From contig MBPM02000043.1 of the NCBI GenBank assembly GCA_001695595.3, positions 434,001-498,000 of the forward strand: a stretch of DNA of 64,000 nucleotides, in the 5' to 3' direction. The DNA is from Plasmopara viticola (taxonomy: Eukaryota > Oomycota > Peronosporomycetes > Peronosporales > Peronosporaceae). Below the pieces are notes generated by a model that saw only the letters and a program-made list of their open reading frames with translations, was not told where the DNA came from and ran no database searches. Positions 1 through 11,385 of the stretch are shown here, piece after piece. Every line of letters starts with the position of its first letter. Position 1 is the stretch's first letter. Made by a program: the position numbers and the translations under genes.

Positions 1-960
1 GATACGTAGAAAATACTAGTAAAAATAATACGATACCAAGTATTTAATTCGTTTCCACATTGGAAATGGAGTACAAAATATAAGTAGACACTACAGCAAC
101 TATACTAAAGAGATCTACGCTGGTGCCAAATGAATGCTTGAGCACATGCACATTTAATGGTAAATGATATTTCCTCAAAAATATGTATGAAGCCGAGAGT
201 TTAAATGAAAAGAGGGTTCTCGTCAAGAGCTTCACATATAACAGTATGTATCATACTTCTCAATTAATTTTCGACTGCGCACTTGCTCAGAAAAAAGCTA
301 CACTTGCGACACCGCACAAGCCCCCTTTGTTCATTGTACTCCGCTCCAAGCCTCTCTTACCCTTTGTAGTCGTCTTCTTTGCGCTCGCTTTTCACCCCCT
401 TTCGCGGTCACCTTTGCAGCTCGCTGTAGTACTCGCCTTAGATGACAAGTCGTCGTTACTTTTGCTTTGACTATTTGTCATCCTCACACGCACCGTCCTC
501 TTGCTTCCCTGTTGTTGTCTGATACATCTACTTAGAGTAATCTGGTGGAAAGACCGAAAGAACTCATTTTAAGGATCTACAACTCGTGTAGTTCTGAGCA
601 TAGAACTGTAGTTGTACTAGGCAGTTTTTTTAGGTACATGTAAACACATTTTACAAAGGAAACATTTTCTTTTTTGCGCGTATAAGGAGCTAAATTTGCA
701 CCTCTTACTGCAGAAAATTACTCGCGTAAGACTTCAGTGGTTGGATGTTGGCTGTGGTTATGGTGACGTCACGCCCTACGTCTTACCGCTCTAGACCCTC
801 GTCAGCAACCAGGAGATTCATTGCTAGTGACTAGCGAGTGTGAGCTTGCTCTCCGAAATTCTGACATTTTCGGTAAAGTTGGCTTCGACACTAGCCAGCG
901 TAGCAGAGCTGCATCGCATGTGGATTTCTTGTTCACATGCTATTTAGCTTAAGCGATACT
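1..960. repeat. Segmental-duplication block alpha, copy 1
   Basis: No intact gene is seen. The stretch from about 240 to 480, ending in a run that includes GATGACAAGTCGTCGT, recurs in diverged form at about 17740-17950 and 29735-29960. The preceding piece (about 10-70) recurs near 17510, 29520 and, in part, 61120. The following piece (780-930, around GCAGAGCTGCATCGCATG) recurs near 18260-18400 and 30300-30430. Homology is visible by eye but broken by many substitutions and indels, so the copies are old. Short open frames here do not agree between copies and look non-coding. Confidence 0.6.
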
Positions 961-2740
961 AAAATCTAGCCTCCCCCACCTGAGCACATCTGTAGTCGAG
1001 TAGAATTTTAAAGCTTACTCCCCACGGCACTAAATCAGCCTTAAGTCTAGAGGTCAAATTTAGTGCAGCGACACCTGTGGAGGCCAAGCAAACTTTTTCG
1101 AAATTAGGTTGGTCAGCGTGAGAAATTCCAGCCGACCGGCAGGCTTCTTTGTTGTTTCTTTGGTTTTTAAAATGAACAAGCCGGCTTTTTGTACTCATCA
1201 TTTTTCTATTGGACTTTATATGCCAAGTGTTGTGGGAGAGGATGCAACGAGCCGTTAAATAAAGCAGGTTTGTAACAAAGGCTTATCTCTTTGCACGAGA
1301 GACATCCTTTCGGTGTGAATTCCGATTTTCATACTAATATATTTTAAAGGAAACTGAAATGAATATATTCCTTGCCTATATTTTAGAGTCAACGAAGTGT
1401 ATCGTAAGTTAGTAGTAAAACTGTAATAGGATAAGTAATGTAATTGAAAATCAATTTTGAAACTGCAATCTATTACTCACGTAGATCATCTCAAATTCGG
1501 GTATCCCCCACAAAATGATCTTCGGTCTGTGTTGAAACCTTCTTGGTGTAAAGAGCTGTGTGATCCTAAGAAACTGTGTTGCCTAATAGGTTTTAAATTA
1601 GGGTGACACACGCTGACATATAATCCTTTTTAGTATTGCGTATTGTAAAATTCGCTTTCAGTGTTTTTGAGCAAAAAAGGTACAAAATTCGGCACGGTTC
1701 ACACAAAAGTATTGCAATTAGTCGGGCCAACTGATCTAGAGATTTTATTTCATATATGTACAAATGTAGGTCCAGCAAATTAATTTGGCTAAGCTGTTAT
1801 ATATTCTTAAGATGATCTAGCGATCTTCACACGTACGACAAAAGTAGGAATAGGCAGTCTGTAAATCCCAGTACAAATAGCCCATCTATGCAGGGACGTA
1901 ATAGAAGAAATTGTCGAGCATACCAGAACGCTGATCAAACGCGAAACCTCATTGCTATACATTAACGTTTTGCTCAAAAACCACATTGAAGAATTATGAC
2001 CACTCTAACTATAGCTCCGCATCGGCGCCATTATATACTTCAAAGTGGTGTTTTCTAACAAAAGCCTATCTTCTTCCTCACTGAGTCAATTGACCCTATC
2101 TTTAAAGAAGACCAAAATGTTAGATAAATTATATTTTTCTTCCTTCACATTTCCAGTGTCATTGTATCATGCCATTCCAAGCATCTTCGTAGCATTGCTA
2201 AGACGATTTAAGTTCGTCTTACTTTAAGTATCCCTTACCCATGTCAAGGTGCTGCCAGTAAAGGTCCTTTTAGCCACAATTCTATTTGAATTAGTGATAA
2301 TGACAGCTACGACGTGATATTCGGATCCGAGTCCTTACAGCTCATGCGTCAACGATAAAAAATCATTGGCGTTGATGGGTGGAATTACGTTGGCTGTGTT
2401 ACATCTAAAATGTCGGTGTGGCTCACATGACTGATGGTGACTGCCCTAAAAGAGCGTATTGAGGTATGGAAATATATAGGTGCGAGGTTAAAAATTCCGA
2501 TAGCACTTCTTTTGTCAGTGATAAAGCATGTGCAGGCATGAAATATGCTCAAAGATTTTACTCGGCATCGAAAAAAGTCTCAAGACGAGAGTGGCTTTCA
2601 CGAAAATTGCCACCGTAATTGATTGTGGAAATCCACACCGAGTGTGAGCAAACTTCAGAGATCTATAAACTCAATACCCACCACAGTAGACAAAGTCCAT
2701 TAAAAGCGTGAGCTTATGGTAGGCTCAACTGATGAGCTAA
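959..2740. repeat. Segmental-duplication block beta, copy 1, with LTR-junction relic
   Basis: This block is shared with about 31600-32840 and 42560-45250, and its later part also with 61840-63610. Near 1228-1260 the sequence TGTTGTGGGAGAGGATGCAA precedes an ACGAGCCGTTA-like stretch. This matches the 3' purine-rich tract plus LTR start seen more clearly at 31893-31930 (GGGGGAGGATGTAACGGGCC). I infer that part of the duplicated unit is the 3' end and LTR of an ancient Ty3/gypsy element. No open frame of gene quality survives. Confidence 0.5.
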
Positions 2741-4000
2741 AAGCAACTCTGAGTGTTTTTCGACTCGCCTCTATATTGTTTTGGCTTTAATATTACGCCA
2801 AGCCGTGTGTTTGGAGCGTAATTTCGAGTTCGGCTGTGAGCTCATACCCAATCACGTTGCCGAAGAAGTGCGGCTGACTAATATGGCGCCCATTCTTCCT
2901 AATCTTAAATTGCAGCGTTCTTAGGCAGTCCGGCAGAAGTTAATACAGTCCTTTAGCGACTTTAGTGACGCAAGAGACATTATTAGCTACAAGCATTCAT
3001 GGCAGCTCCCCTGCTTTATGACGCAATCAACCAGAAATTTCCGCTATCAAACAGTGCCAAAAGCTTCGGCTTTGCGCCTTCTCAATTTAAAGCTCCACAC
3101 CCAGTACGTTCGAATGTGCACGCTCTAGATTGCTCTCGGGGCTGGTCTGCCATCTGGCCTTGGCTTCCTTAGGGCGATCCCGAATCCATTACAAGGTTGC
3201 GAACTTTTTTACCATGATCACTGTCGAACCGACTATCGCGCTAATATGTGCAATACTTTAAGCTATCTTGAGAGGTCACATCCCTTTGTAGTGAGCTTCG
3301 AACTATCCGCCTGCCCAGAGCGCATAACTTTATATTACCCGATTCCTTCAACCCGATGACGAATACGACGGTGGGTATGGACACTATATGTTAGCGTATG
3401 GCAATCTACACTTGCCTTACCAGCAAAGTGAAGCGCAGAGATGACGCAAGAGACTATTTTTCTTTTCAGCGATGTCGACTCACCCAACATTGCAAGTAAA
3501 GCATCTTTAGAGGAGTTTCGATCCTAACAATTGCAAGCCTTATTAGCCATCAAGCTCCTACAACACCGTTCACTAATTGATGCCCGCGTCAATTTAATTC
3601 TTAAGGGCATTGTCAGCAAAGCGTCTGACCAAAAGTAGAATCCTGTCTGATTCGGCTCTATCTGAATTGTTATAATACGATGACATTAAGAATATAAAAT
3701 GCCTCCCACACAGTATGCTCGATGTCGTACAATGCATCACAAAAACCTACTTGTTCGTGGAGATTTTATTTCTATTTTCAAAAACTGATTAGCGGCAAAT
3801 TTTATGGTAATAGCGGGGCTATCAATGTTTGTGCTGGCGTTGCTTCATGTTGCCTAAGCAATGACCAACAGGTGCTAAAAAATTTAAGCGAACTAAGCGC
3901 CGCAATGTGGCACTTTCTGCACAGATGCAGCGCGAAATTGCATGAAAGGCTCGCCGCAACTAAGCGGCGCTAAATTAAAACGAGAACGCATTCTAACCAT
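2740..4000. other. Stretch without a recognisable gene
   Basis: No recognised protein domain was found in any frame. A short plus-strand open frame at 3722-3973 (83 codons) ends in a basic tail but resembles nothing I know. Two nearby 8-bp arms, AGCGCCGC at about 3898 and GCGGCGCT at about 3963, could form a hairpin around its end. The phrase GACGCAAGAGAC occurs twice (about 2968 and 3443), hinting at a small decayed duplication. Confidence 0.4.
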
Positions 4001-4780
4001 AAAGGTTAACAGACAACGGTTGATGGTATAGCCGTGAGGAGTGGAATGTTAGTGTTAGCGAAGTGACAATGCCAAATGTGAGCTATAGTCGATACGAAGG
4101 TGCTGATTTAAGCTGCACAATCGCGTAATTTAGTGCAGCGAAACTCTAATCTCGGTCGGATGAAATGCGGCGACACAAATGAGCGTGATTTGCTCAAATA
4201 GGCTAATGACTGTAGCATAATTGCCATGGAACTAGAATTGCGGAATCTGTCTTTTAGTGTACAGTAATGTCTGGCCTGATCATTACAGTTCCCAAAGTAC
4301 TGTCAACTCAAAGCAGCGTGTAAGTTTTCCTATGATTTATCGTCTTTGCAGTAATAATAAAAAGCTTTCTTTTTTTTATTCAAAGTGGTATCAGCCGAGA
4401 TAGCTTATAACTTTTTAGGAAGCAAACGCGGCAAACGATGCCAAAAGGCTAAATTTAAGCAAATATGCAGCGCCTCCACAAATATAGTAGCATTATACCG
4501 AACGATGATCAGACTGCCGCGATATCCCATTTTACATGTAACTTGTCTGACCGATCACCCTCGAGTTACGGGCAATAATCTTAGGACAAGGGCAACTTCT
4601 TCAGCTGAGCCTTTTAGTGCCTCGTCCCTTCTTCTCAAGATGGTAATATCAGGAATAAGCTTTGCTACGTTAATCCATTGCTGGTAGCAAAGCCAGTCTC
4701 GACCAACGCTTAAAGAAAGATCCCCATGTGGTCGTGCCTCTTCCGTAATGCATGCGATCGGTTCAAGCACGATACTCAGA
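4000..4780. repeat. Block gamma (effector-upstream block), copy 1
   Basis: Around 4465 the text CAGCGCCTCCACAAATATAG begins a stretch that recurs, in the same orientation, at about 28945, 38957 and 60477. In those later units it lies upstream of a minus-strand effector gene. Here it lies next to a plus-strand effector, so its orientation relative to the gene is reversed. The piece at 4012-4130 also matches about 24432-24560, directly after the LINE derivative. No intact gene is present. Confidence 0.55.
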
Positions 4781-4933
4781 TTTACCGCTTAAACTAGCTG
4801 TAATATGGGTTGAGTTTGAGCATTTTATATGAGGCAGCTGAGTATATTAAATCACAGATTCACATGCAGCAGGTTATCCTTGGTAGGTAGGTTCACACTC
4901 ACTCTTAAGCAGAGACAGTCCCAACCATTTGTT

Positions 4934-4954
4934 TAATGACTGGACAAATGAGAG
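4934..4954 (+). promoter_or_regulatory. Conserved upstream element of effector A
   Basis: The 21-base stretch TTAATGACTGGACAAATGAG (first 20 bases) ends about 137 bases before the predicted ATG at 5091. Its reverse-complement counterpart occurs in the same place upstream of effectors B, C, D and E (about 110-150 bases from each ATG). A core promoter or transcription-start element is possible. It may equally be conserved only because the duplicated flanks share ancestry. Confidence 0.35.
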
Positions 4955-5355
4955 TATCTCCGTGTTACTAGAAATCGGTACACAGCGCGAAGTATACTGA
5001 ACAGGATACTTCAAGTAGTGAGTGGGTCGCAGGAGCTTTACCATATAAATCGATGCCACCTTCCATTTTACATTCTCCTGACCACTTTGTATGGCATACG
5101 CAATGTCGGCCACTCGTCGACCTCTACCGTCTCTGCACAAACTCTCCCTCCAGTGGACTGTCATTCCAATCGTATGTTCAACGGTCTCTATTGTAGTGAC
5201 CGCGACATCGAGCGCCGTGGAAAGCCAAACCAAAGGACAATTTAAGATACAACTACACCCAACGTTCCTGACAGCAACGAAGAGAGGGCGCTATGGCCAG
5301 GGTTTGTTGAGCGCGTCGATACCTTTGACAACTTCGTGCTGCGTATTGATCCCAA

Positions 5356-5435
5356 GATTTGAGGCCAGTCTTTGCCAACTCTTGTCGTTGACAAGAGTGT
5401 CGTTGACAAGAGTTGGCAAAGACTGGCCTCAAATC
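5356..5435. repeat. Perfect 31-bp inverted repeat inside effector A
   Basis: The left arm 5356-5386 (starts GATTTGAGGCCAGTC) is the exact reverse complement of the right arm 5405-5435 (ends GACTGGCCTCAAATC), separated by an 18-base loop. The intact paralogs B and C have nothing like it. The right arm reads as the normal gene sequence, so the left arm looks like a fold-back copy of it. Confidence 0.9.
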
Positions 5436-6980
5436 TCGGACGAAAAATGGTTTTATAAGCCAAGAGTTTAAAAGTGCGGTCGACAAGATTCTCGTCGCAC
5501 ACTCTGCCGATCACATGCGTGCGTAAGAGGCAATGTTCAAAGGACTTCGACGTCCGACTCGTGTCAAAGATCAAGCAGACATGTTCTTCGAGCTAGGTCG
5601 CACTATCGGGTTGTATAAGATCGTCGACACCACTTCGACTCCATCGACGCCAACAATCCATAAAACAGAAAGTTTCGAAAGACATGTTGATAGGATAAGG
5701 ATCGAGAAAAACTAATGTGTTTCGTTTTTGGGCTTGAACCGCACCTTTTGACCTTTTAGGCCGAACTAGAACTCACACCTGTAGCTGTTTGGAAGGGCTT
5801 GAAGTTGGACGTCCGTAAGAGTGAGACATTCAAGAGCCCGGCTTTTCATGTGTACCTCGACTATATTACTCATCTTGAACACAACGAACTTATTTAATAC
5901 GACAAAGCACTAAATGATATGTGACGTTCGTCCACAATACCGTGGTTGGGAATCGCACCTGATCATGTCATAGCTCAGCAGCTTGTTGATGCAGGGGCGC
6001 CAAACGAAGCGAACGTCGTTACTACGCATCTAATGCAGGCATTATTTCGCGACTGGGTAAAACGAGGAATGACTCACGATTAACCCATTTAATGAATTGC
6101 TGCCATCTTTCACATTCGAGTTAGAAAGCCTGCTGCAACGACCAATGAAACTATGGATTGAATATTTTAACGGTACCGAGAATCAAGCGAGTTACAAAAC
6201 GTTTTCATATACGATTTAAGACGCTTACACTGACAGAGCGGTAAGAGATTTTGTCGGGTATGCGAGTCCGCTTGCTGTGGACATTAGCTGCAATGGTTTT
6301 GACATACAGGTCCAAGCTTCTTTTTTGAGAAGTATTTAGGTACCTTGAACACATTGGCATGGCAGCCAACAAAACGCTCGATCTTCTTGAGATCAGAGAC
6401 CTTGGAAGTTGGGAGCTTGTGTAGGATCCCCATCTGTGGACGTGGATGTCGTTTATAATTGATAGGCACGGGACTTTTGAGATCGCCGACCTGGAGAAAG
6501 TGCGCACCAAAGCTTTCGATGAACAGGACTATACAGTCATATTCAATCATCTGGACAAATGATTGACTGGCGATGAACTTGTACGATTGGTTGAGATGGC
6601 GATCGGAGGAGATCATAGATTTTATCATGCCTTAGCTTTTAATCTCATCAACAAGTGGAAACTAGCCAACAAATTGTCCCATGACGTGTATTTGCTTCTC
6701 AACTTGAGAAATGTTCCTGTCAAAAAGTTACCCACGAAGGGATTGTTTCCTCTGTGGTTTAGATTTGTGATTGACACCTCACAGGATGAAGTCAGGGCGT
6801 CTTTAGAGATGCGCATAATACTGAAGAATAAGTACGCCAATGAAATGGCTAACATGCCTACGGGGGAAAGTCCAACTTTCGATAGAATCATTGAAGATGC
6901 GATGGTTGTTGAGCGTATTAGTCCAAAGCCGTACCAACGCAATAGTAAATTGTGGTCTGTGAAGCTGCTCAATGATGGTG

Positions 6981-6985
6981 TCCGT
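6981..6985. other. Target-site duplication of gypsy element (left)
   Basis: TCCGT directly precedes the left LTR, and the same five bases directly follow the right LTR at 12861-12865. A 5-bp duplication is typical of Ty3/gypsy integration. It proves that effector A was the insertion target. Confidence 0.9.
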
Positions 6986-7297
6986 TGTAAGGAACCACAC
7001 TCACATGTTCTAGAACCATTCTAGAATGTCAGTGAGCGTAGGTTACAAACATCCTAAATGTTTTCGATAATAAAATTTAACCCACAATCAAGGAGAGATG
7101 ATACATATATTTATATTAGTTAATAGAAAAGGCGACGTACTAGGAGGAGTGACTTACATGAGAAAAACAGTAGGAAGAAGGTGGATAGGTTACATATCAG
7201 TCTAAGAAATAATATCACTTTTTTAGATCGCCACGAATCTTTAAGTCAACCTTCAACCTACAGTTCTACACCGCCGATCAACACCCAGATCCTCACA
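6986..7297 (+). repeat. Left LTR of gypsy element
   Basis: The LTR is 312 bases long, starts TGTAAGGAACC and ends CAGATCCTCACA. It matches 12549-12860 with about eleven substitutions and no length change. It carries an AATAAA-like signal region (GATAATAAAATTTAAC) near 7067, suitable for LTR polyadenylation. Confidence 0.93.
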
Positions 7298-7647
7298 AGT
7301 GGTAGCACTTGTTGGTCGCGCTTTCGCGTCGTCATGTTCCTCGTCCGGATATAACTGTCCCTGGGGTATTTGCTGTCCCTTTTCCGCCCCAATCGTGTGG
7401 AAGCGCTGTGGAATTGGTAGAGTGTGCGGTTTTCAATATCTGCCCGTTATTCTGAGGGCCTGCTTTTGCAGATAGAGTCACTCAGTTGGGTATTGAGGTT
7501 GGACCCGACTTGGCTGGTTGAAGCAGTAAATCCATTTCGGAAGGTTTGATTCGTGTGCGCACAAGCCGACTCACACTTCCTCACTGATTAATTTGAGCCG
7601 ATAGCTTCGGGGAAAGGAAGTAGGGCCAAATCAGTCGTGCACATTCC
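7298..7647 (+). other. Gypsy leader with primer-binding site
   Basis: Immediately after the LTR the sequence AGTGGTAGCACTTGTTGG begins. TGGTAGCA is a plausible primer-binding site for initiator methionine tRNA, as used by many Ty3/gypsy elements. The rest of the leader has no long open frame. A tRNA-A-box-like phrase (GGAATTGGTAGAGTG) occurs near 7402, but no matching cloverleaf could be built. Confidence 0.5.
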
Positions 7648-7965
7648 ATGGGCAAGAAGCGCCGTGCTGAATCGAAAAGTCCCTTTGATTGTGAACAAGC
7701 TTTCGTCTTCGACTCTGGTGACCAAGCTTTAAAAGCGACGCAAGATCTCATCCATTCTGTCAAAAAGACTCGTCGAATCGCTTCGCTCCTTCCCAAGCGT
7801 CTCACAAAAGAAAAAGAGATTCTTCGCAATCAACGCAAGTCTCTCTCCGATCATCTCCAAGAAGTCGACACTTTACTTCAAGAAGTCGAACGGATTTTCG
7901 TCAAAGATTTACGCTACAATTTTAGAGATCTGGTTAAAGCTAAAAATTATTTTTTTGCTTTTTAA
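7648..7965 (+). CDS. Small basic coiled-coil ORF upstream of gag in the gypsy element
   Basis: An open frame of 105 codons starts MGKKRRAESK and is rich in Lys, Arg, Glu and Leu. A heptad-like stretch (about residues 45-85) suggests a helical or coiled-coil protein. It ends 14 bases before the gag ATG and is in a different frame. It is not a standard Ty3/gypsy domain I recognise. It may be a separate leader protein, a matrix-like N-terminal part of Gag now separated, or a captured piece. It is uninterrupted, unlike the rest of the element. Confidence 0.55.
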   Translation: MGKKRRAESKSPFDCEQAFVFDSGDQALKATQDLIHSVKKTRRIASLLPKRLTKEKEILRNQRKSLSDHLQEVDTLLQEVERIFVKDLRYNFRDLVKAKNYFFAF

Positions 7966-7979
7966 ATACTTCATTCATC

Positions 7980-9000
7980 ATGGCCAAACCATCTATGAAC
8001 CAGATTATGCAGCATCTTATGCAAGTTATGAATAAACAACAAGAAATTATCGAGAAATTAAGTCAGAAACAATTGGAGAGTAAAGTTAAAGTTGAGGGAT
8101 TGAAGCTGCCAACTAACAGTGGGAGAAGTGATGAGTCTGCTCGCCTCTATTGGGCAAACTCGGAGAACTATTTTTTGGCGCAAGGAACGAAATGGAAAGA
8201 GGAGTCTTTAGCGAAACAAATTATCGCAGTACTTGGAACAATTGTGCGTGGAGCAGCAGCTCAATGGTTTGTGCTTCATCAGCATGAATTTAATACGGTA
8301 GATGAATTTTTCGTTGCTTTGGATAAAGAGTTTGTACCGGCGAATTTGCAATATCGTTCACGTGACGAATTGCATCGATTGAGACTAGAGAATTGTAAAG
8401 ATTTATTTGATTACGTTGCGAAATTTCGACAACTTATTTCGCAAATATCTAACATGACGGAGATTAACCAAATGATAGATTTTCAAAGAGGATTACGGCA
8501 AAGAACTAGAGAAGAAGTTCAGTATTGACGTTGCGAAACTTTATCAGCGGCGGTCACAGTCGCTCTCGATTTCGAACGCGCTCATTCAAATATTACAAGT
8601 GGCTATGCAAGTCAAGCACCACGTATTCCGCGTCCTGATCCACTACCAGTGACACAGCCGTCTAATGGACCTGAGCCTATGGAAATTGAGCATGCTCGTC
8701 CTTTTCAAAGGTCATCCCGATATCAGAATCGTTATCAAAATAAACGCCGTCCAAATAAGCCCAAGTGTTCATTCTGCAAGAAACTTGGTCATACTATTCA
8801 ACAATGTTATAAGCGCAAGAACAGACAACAAGGCAACTACAATCAAGATAATCGAAATCATAATCGCGCAAATATCAACTACTCCGAAAATGAATCTGTT
8901 CAAGAAGAAACGATTGCTACAACGTCTCATGAAGATATCACAACATTCGGTGAAGCTACTGCAAACTATAGTGGAAAAGATTTAATTATCAAGCAAGGAA
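7980..9000 (+). pseudogene. gag: Gag polyprotein with zinc knuckle (one in-frame stop)
   Basis: The frame starts MAKPSMNQIM after a coiled-coil-like N terminus and continues through a typical retrotransposon capsid region. The stretch with Trp and acidic residues at about residues 90-180 fits the retrotrans_gag fold. A TGA at 8526-8528 interrupts the frame, and the same frame then continues without further damage. A CCHC zinc knuckle (C-x2-C-x4-H-x4-C) lies at about 8764-8808 in a Lys/Arg/Gln-rich context, as expected for nucleic-acid binding. The TGA looks like a point mutation rather than a programmed stop, though read-through cannot be excluded from one copy. Confidence 0.8.
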
Positions 9001-9545
9001 ATCTTGATGAACATGCTGTCAATATTATGCTAGATCCAGGCGCCACGTGTAATGTGGTCAATCCAGGACTTTTACATTATGTCCATTCCGAAGAAGTAAT
9101 TCAAGTTACTCATTTTGACGGCAGCAACACTATCACGAAAAATGTTAAACAAGGGCTTGCAGATATATCTTTTGATGGAAATAGTTTTTTAGACGTTCCG
9201 GTCATGAAATGGCCAATAAATAGTAGTTCTCACGATGTTATTTTGGGTAAACCGTGATTTACAGCTCATGAACCAATCATAAACTGGCGAACGCATCAAG
9301 TCTCATTCAATACAAGCGATAATCAACCTGACCCTCCAATTGTACATGAAATAATTTCTGCGTCAGATTTTTTCAAAGAAATTAAAGAAGGCAGAATATG
9401 AAGAAGTTTATCGTATTAAAATTTGTCAAGCCTCTGTGGATAAAGAGCAAATAGAGCCAAAACTTCAATTTTTGATGGATTCATTCCAAGACGGTTTTCC
9501 AAAGAAATTGCCAGATGCTTTACCGCCACATCGTTCGGTAGAGTT
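9001..9545 (+). pseudogene. Retroviral-type aspartic protease region (degenerate)
   Basis: In the Gag frame, a segment with the context IMLDPGATCNVV fits the catalytic loop of retrotransposon aspartic proteases. The usual D-S/T-G-A is here D-P-G-A, so the residue after the catalytic Asp is altered and activity is doubtful. A TGA at 9255-9257 replaces what is probably a Trp codon. A frameshift lies near 9390, and the linker to the reverse transcriptase (LPPHRSVEF) ends in a stop at about 9547. The segment should release Gag and Pol products in an active relative. Confidence 0.65.
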
Positions 9546-9548
9546 TTA

Positions 9549-10577
9549 ATGACCATGAAACCAGGAGCTCAGCCAAGTAATCGACTACCTTTTCGTCTAT
9601 CACAAATGGAACAAGATGCATTACAGAAATTTGTTGACGAAAACATATCACGCGGTTGGATTGTATTATCTGACTCGCCTTGGGTATCCAATATAATTGG
9701 TATACCAAAGAAGGATCCGAAGACAGGAACAAGTGTTTCACGTTCCGAATGGATTCGATCTGGTAACGCAAACATATTGTTGCGATGGGTTATTGATTTT
9801 CGGTATGTCAACTCTCAAACCATTGTTCCAAAGCTTCCCTTGCCGCGCATTGACGAACTTTTTGATAAGATGCAAGGAAACTGTTATTTTACTGTGATTG
9901 ATTTGGCGCAAGGTTATCATCAAATGCGCATTCATCCAGACAGCAAGAAGTATACCGCATTTCGTACAAGTAATGAAACCTATCAATGGTGCGTTGCACC
10001 AATGGGTCTTGCACAAATGCCAGGAGTTTGGTCACGACTCATGCGAGTTCTATTTGGAAAATTTCTATTTATTGTCGTATACTTGGATGATATTTGTGTG
10101 TTTTCACACACTTATGCTGAACACTTAGTTCATTTGAAAACTGTGTTTCAAACTTTGCGAAAAGAAAAGCTTTATGCTCACATCGGCAAGTGTAAATTTG
10201 CACTCGAAGAAGTCAGCTTCTTAGGTCATACTGTATCACGAAAAGGATTTCCTGTTGATAGTTCCAAAACAGAAGCAATTGCTAAATGGCCAGTGTCATC
10301 TTCAGTTAAAGAACTTCAAAGTTTTCTCGGCTTAGCTGGTTACTATCGCCGCTTTATTCATCAATTTGCTCAAATTGTTTTGCCATTAAGCAAGCTTGTG
10401 AAGAAGGACATACAGTGGACTTGGGGGAAAGACCAAGATCGTGCTTTTGCTAGTCTAAAGTCTGCTTTGCAGTCTGCACCAGTACTCACCTTACCTAATC
10501 ACGCCCTTTTGTACTCACTACAGATGTTTCAGGATTGTGCATTGGTGGAGTATTTTACAATTTGTAAATGGTTATGA
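9549..10577 (+). pseudogene. pol: Reverse transcriptase of the gypsy element (frame ends in RNase H)
   Basis: An open frame of 342 codons holds an almost complete Ty3/gypsy reverse transcriptase. Visible motifs are the SPWVSN..GIPKKD entry, VIDLAQGYHQM with the first catalytic Asp, a GLAQMP segment, and the YLDD catalytic box near residue 178. The thumb and connection region contains FLGHTVS and LQSFLGLAGYYRRFI. The domain itself looks undamaged. The frame is lost at about 10510, where RNase H should begin, by a frameshift. It would copy the element RNA using the tRNA primer. Confidence 0.88.
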
Positions 10578-11385
10578 TCATCCTGTTGCTTTATATTCTA
10601 AGAAGCTTGGTGTTCATGAAATTAAATGGCCGGCACATGAATAGGAATTATTTGCAATAAAAGCTGGTCTCGGCCAATGGCGTCATTATCTTTACGGTCA
10701 TCAATTTGAAATATTCACGGATAATAGCGCATGCTCGTGGCTGCTTCATCATCCTAAAATGTCCCCTAAATTGGCAAGATATTTGACAACATTTTCCCTG
10801 TATACTTTTACGATTCATCACATCAATGGTGCTCTTAAGGTCGTCGCTGATGCTTTGTCGCGTCGACACGACGAATGTGCTCCTTCAACTATCGAATTTC
10901 ATGAATGTGATGCTAAATGTCAAGCTCGAGGTATTCGTTTGCGTGTTTCACCATCTGGGCCAACTCTGCTCCGGGAGGGGCCTGAGTCACTTCAAGTTGC
11001 TGCAGTAATGATTGAATCTTATATCAAGTTGTCGCCAGATGTCCGCAAAATGTTCCATCAAGGTTATGCTAGTGATCCTGAGTTTCAAGACTCATGGACA
11101 AGTCTGATACTGACACATTGTTTATCAAACATGACGAATTATTGTTTCTACGTACTTCCAGCAAAGTTGCAAGACTTTGTGTGCCGAACAACGATCGTTT
11201 GCGAACTCAAGTCAATTCGCAATATCATGACTCTGCTATAGCTGCTCATCCTGGCAATCGCAGAACTTTTTTGCGACTTACATAGTGGTATTGTTGGAAG
11301 ACATTACAAAATGATATCAAGGAATTGTCAAGACGTGTGAAACTTGTACACGCTGGAAACATGACAATCAACGAAAAAATGGATT
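10500..11385 (+). pseudogene. pol: RNase H and integrase zinc-binding region (fragmented)
   Basis: Pieces in more than one frame cover a gypsy RNase H: a TTD-like strand near 10520, a tract near 10640 interrupted by TAG, FTDNSACSWLLHH near 10717-10755, and HHINGALKVVADALSRR at 10818-10865. The last is the classic end of gypsy RNase H. The frame at 10759-11241 continues into the spacer before integrase. From about 11165 another frame carries the beginning of the HHCC integrase domain (HDSAIAAHPGNR near 11228). The spread over frames shows at least three indels or stops. Confidence 0.75.

Larger units (their letters stand above)
5091..6985 (+). pseudogene. LWY-repeat secreted effector, copy A (5' part, broken)
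   Basis: The start MAYAMSATRR and a hydrophobic segment up to about residue 35 match the signal peptides of intact paralogs B and C. A frameshift follows near 5250, and the NEER-type motif is then found in another frame at about 5270-5290. A perfect 31-bp inverted repeat (5356-5435) interrupts the gene next. Recognisable pieces continue: a region matching paralog residues 145-165 at 5533-5640, one around GAPNEAN near 6000, and an uninterrupted C-terminal stretch from 6563 that includes the LW..KLLN motif. Several in-frame stops and frameshifts lie between 5250 and 6560. At 6985 the reading frame is cut by a Ty3/gypsy insertion and resumes in frame at 12861. The copy cannot make a functional effector. 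Confidence 0.85.

Noticed and set aside
3895..3972. AGCGCCGC / GCGGCGCT arms as terminal inverted repeats of a tiny transposon
   Set aside because: The arms are only 8 bp, with no target duplication and no second copy in the window.
5242..5574. Minus-strand open frames over effector A (110 and 77 codons)
   Set aside because: They are shadows of the plus-strand gene, lengthened by the palindrome, which gives both strands the same codons.
7395..7510. tRNA A-box-like and B-box-like phrases in the gypsy leader
   Set aside because: The two boxes are about 95 bases apart and no cloverleaf arms pair. It is treated as chance.
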